From contig JAQGHK010000628.1 of assembly GCA_028288875.1 (NCBI GenBank), forward strand, positions 1-5,553: DNA of 5,553 nt. The letters run 5' to 3'. The notes beneath the pieces are model-generated. The model ran no database searches and was not told where the DNA came from. It worked only from the letters and a program-made list of their open reading frames with translations. Source of the DNA: Phycisphaerales bacterium (GTDB taxonomy: Bacteria > Planctomycetota > Phycisphaerae > Tepidisphaerales > Tepidisphaeraceae). This document shows, in pieces, positions 5,218-5,553 of the stretch. Each line of letters starts with the position of its first letter. The stretch's first letter is position 1. The translations under genes and the position numbers were made by a program.

Positions 5218-5553
5218 ATGCTCTCTCCCATCTGCCCTGAAGCGGCCAACAAATACGTGCGGGTTTGGATTGATAGCGTGGTGAATCACTGTCGGCCGGA
5301 CAAGGTGGTGTTTTGTGATGGGTCGGCGGCGGAGCGGTTGGAAGTGCTGGCGCGGGGCGTGGCGGATGGGACGTTTCTGAAGCTGAACGAGCAGAAGTGG
5401 CCGGGGTGTTATTACCATCGGTCGAACTCCAATGACGTGGCGCGGACGGAGCACCTGACGTTCATCTGCACGCCGTCGCAGGATCTGGCGGGGCCGACGA
5501 ATAATTGGATGAACGATCAGGCGGCGTACGCGAAGCTGCGGCCGCTGTTCGCG
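5218..5553 (+). CDS. pckG: Phosphoenolpyruvate carboxykinase (GTP), N-terminal part (cut by right edge)
   Basis: The enzyme interconverts oxaloacetate + GTP and phosphoenolpyruvate + CO2 + GDP in the cytosol, linking the TCA cycle to gluconeogenesis. The 112 visible residues match the N-terminal domain of the GTP-dependent class: CRPDKVVFCDGS at 25-36, a long helix with AAERLEVLARGVADG, LNEQKWPGCYYHRSNSNDVA with substrate-binding Arg76 in the D-V-A-R motif (Arg87 in rat PEPCK), TFICTP at 81-86, and AGPTNNW at 91-97. The kinase and GTP-binding parts lie outside. The start ATG at 5218 has only a short CAGG close by; GTG 5197 is an in-frame alternative. Codon choice is G-ended (11 of 12 Ala are GCG, 8 of 9 Val are GTG), unlike the C-ended neighbours. 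Confidence 0.95.
   Translation, partial: MLSPICPEAANKYVRVWIDSVVNHCRPDKVVFCDGSAAERLEVLARGVADGTFLKLNEQKWPGCYYHRSNSNDVARTEHLTFICTPSQDLAGPTNNWMNDQAAYAKLRPLFA

Overview
The window looks like chromosomal DNA of a GC-rich bacterium of the Planctomycetota/Verrucomicrobiota kind. The assignment rests on a PEP-CTERM-anchored protein built of Gloeo_Verruco (GloVer) repeats, a secreted CHRD-domain protein, a GTP-dependent (not ATP-dependent) PEP carboxykinase, and strongly GC-biased wobble positions. No rRNA, tRNA, CRISPR array, IS element or phage gene is visible. The phylum call is an inference from gene content.

Layout, left to right. Bases 1-473 (minus) hold the N-terminal part of an exported CHRD-domain protein that runs off the left edge. 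A 256-base gap with a possible promoter separates it from a six-helix DUF1345 membrane protein at 730-1422 (minus). A 199-base divergent spacer with a small decamer repeat follows. Two plus-strand genes come next: a small PepSY-like lipoprotein (1622-1978) and a cytosolic transglutaminase-like protein with an intact Cys-His-Asp triad (about 2156-2935). A candidate hairpin terminator lies in the 44-base convergent gap. The minus-strand gene at 2980-4212 encodes a 410-residue secreted protein of exactly seven ~50-residue GloVer repeats followed by a PEP-CTERM tail. A 470-base stretch with no convincing gene (4213-4682) precedes a minus-strand hicBA toxin-antitoxin pair (hicB 4914-5141, hicA 4683-4910). 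Divergent from hicBA is the 5' part of pckG (5218 to the right edge).

The genes do not form one pathway. Two are exported surface or extracellular proteins, one is an envelope lipoprotein, one is an inner-membrane protein, and the rest are a cytosolic transglutaminase-like enzyme, a self-contained toxin-antitoxin module and central carbon metabolism. I see no clear previously undescribed system. The most interesting points are the integral seven-repeat architecture (a possible seven-bladed propeller), a HicB reduced to its toxin-binding domain beside an 8-bp inverted repeat in the hicBA/pckG divergent spacer, and the abrupt change of synonymous codon choice between hicBA and pckG.
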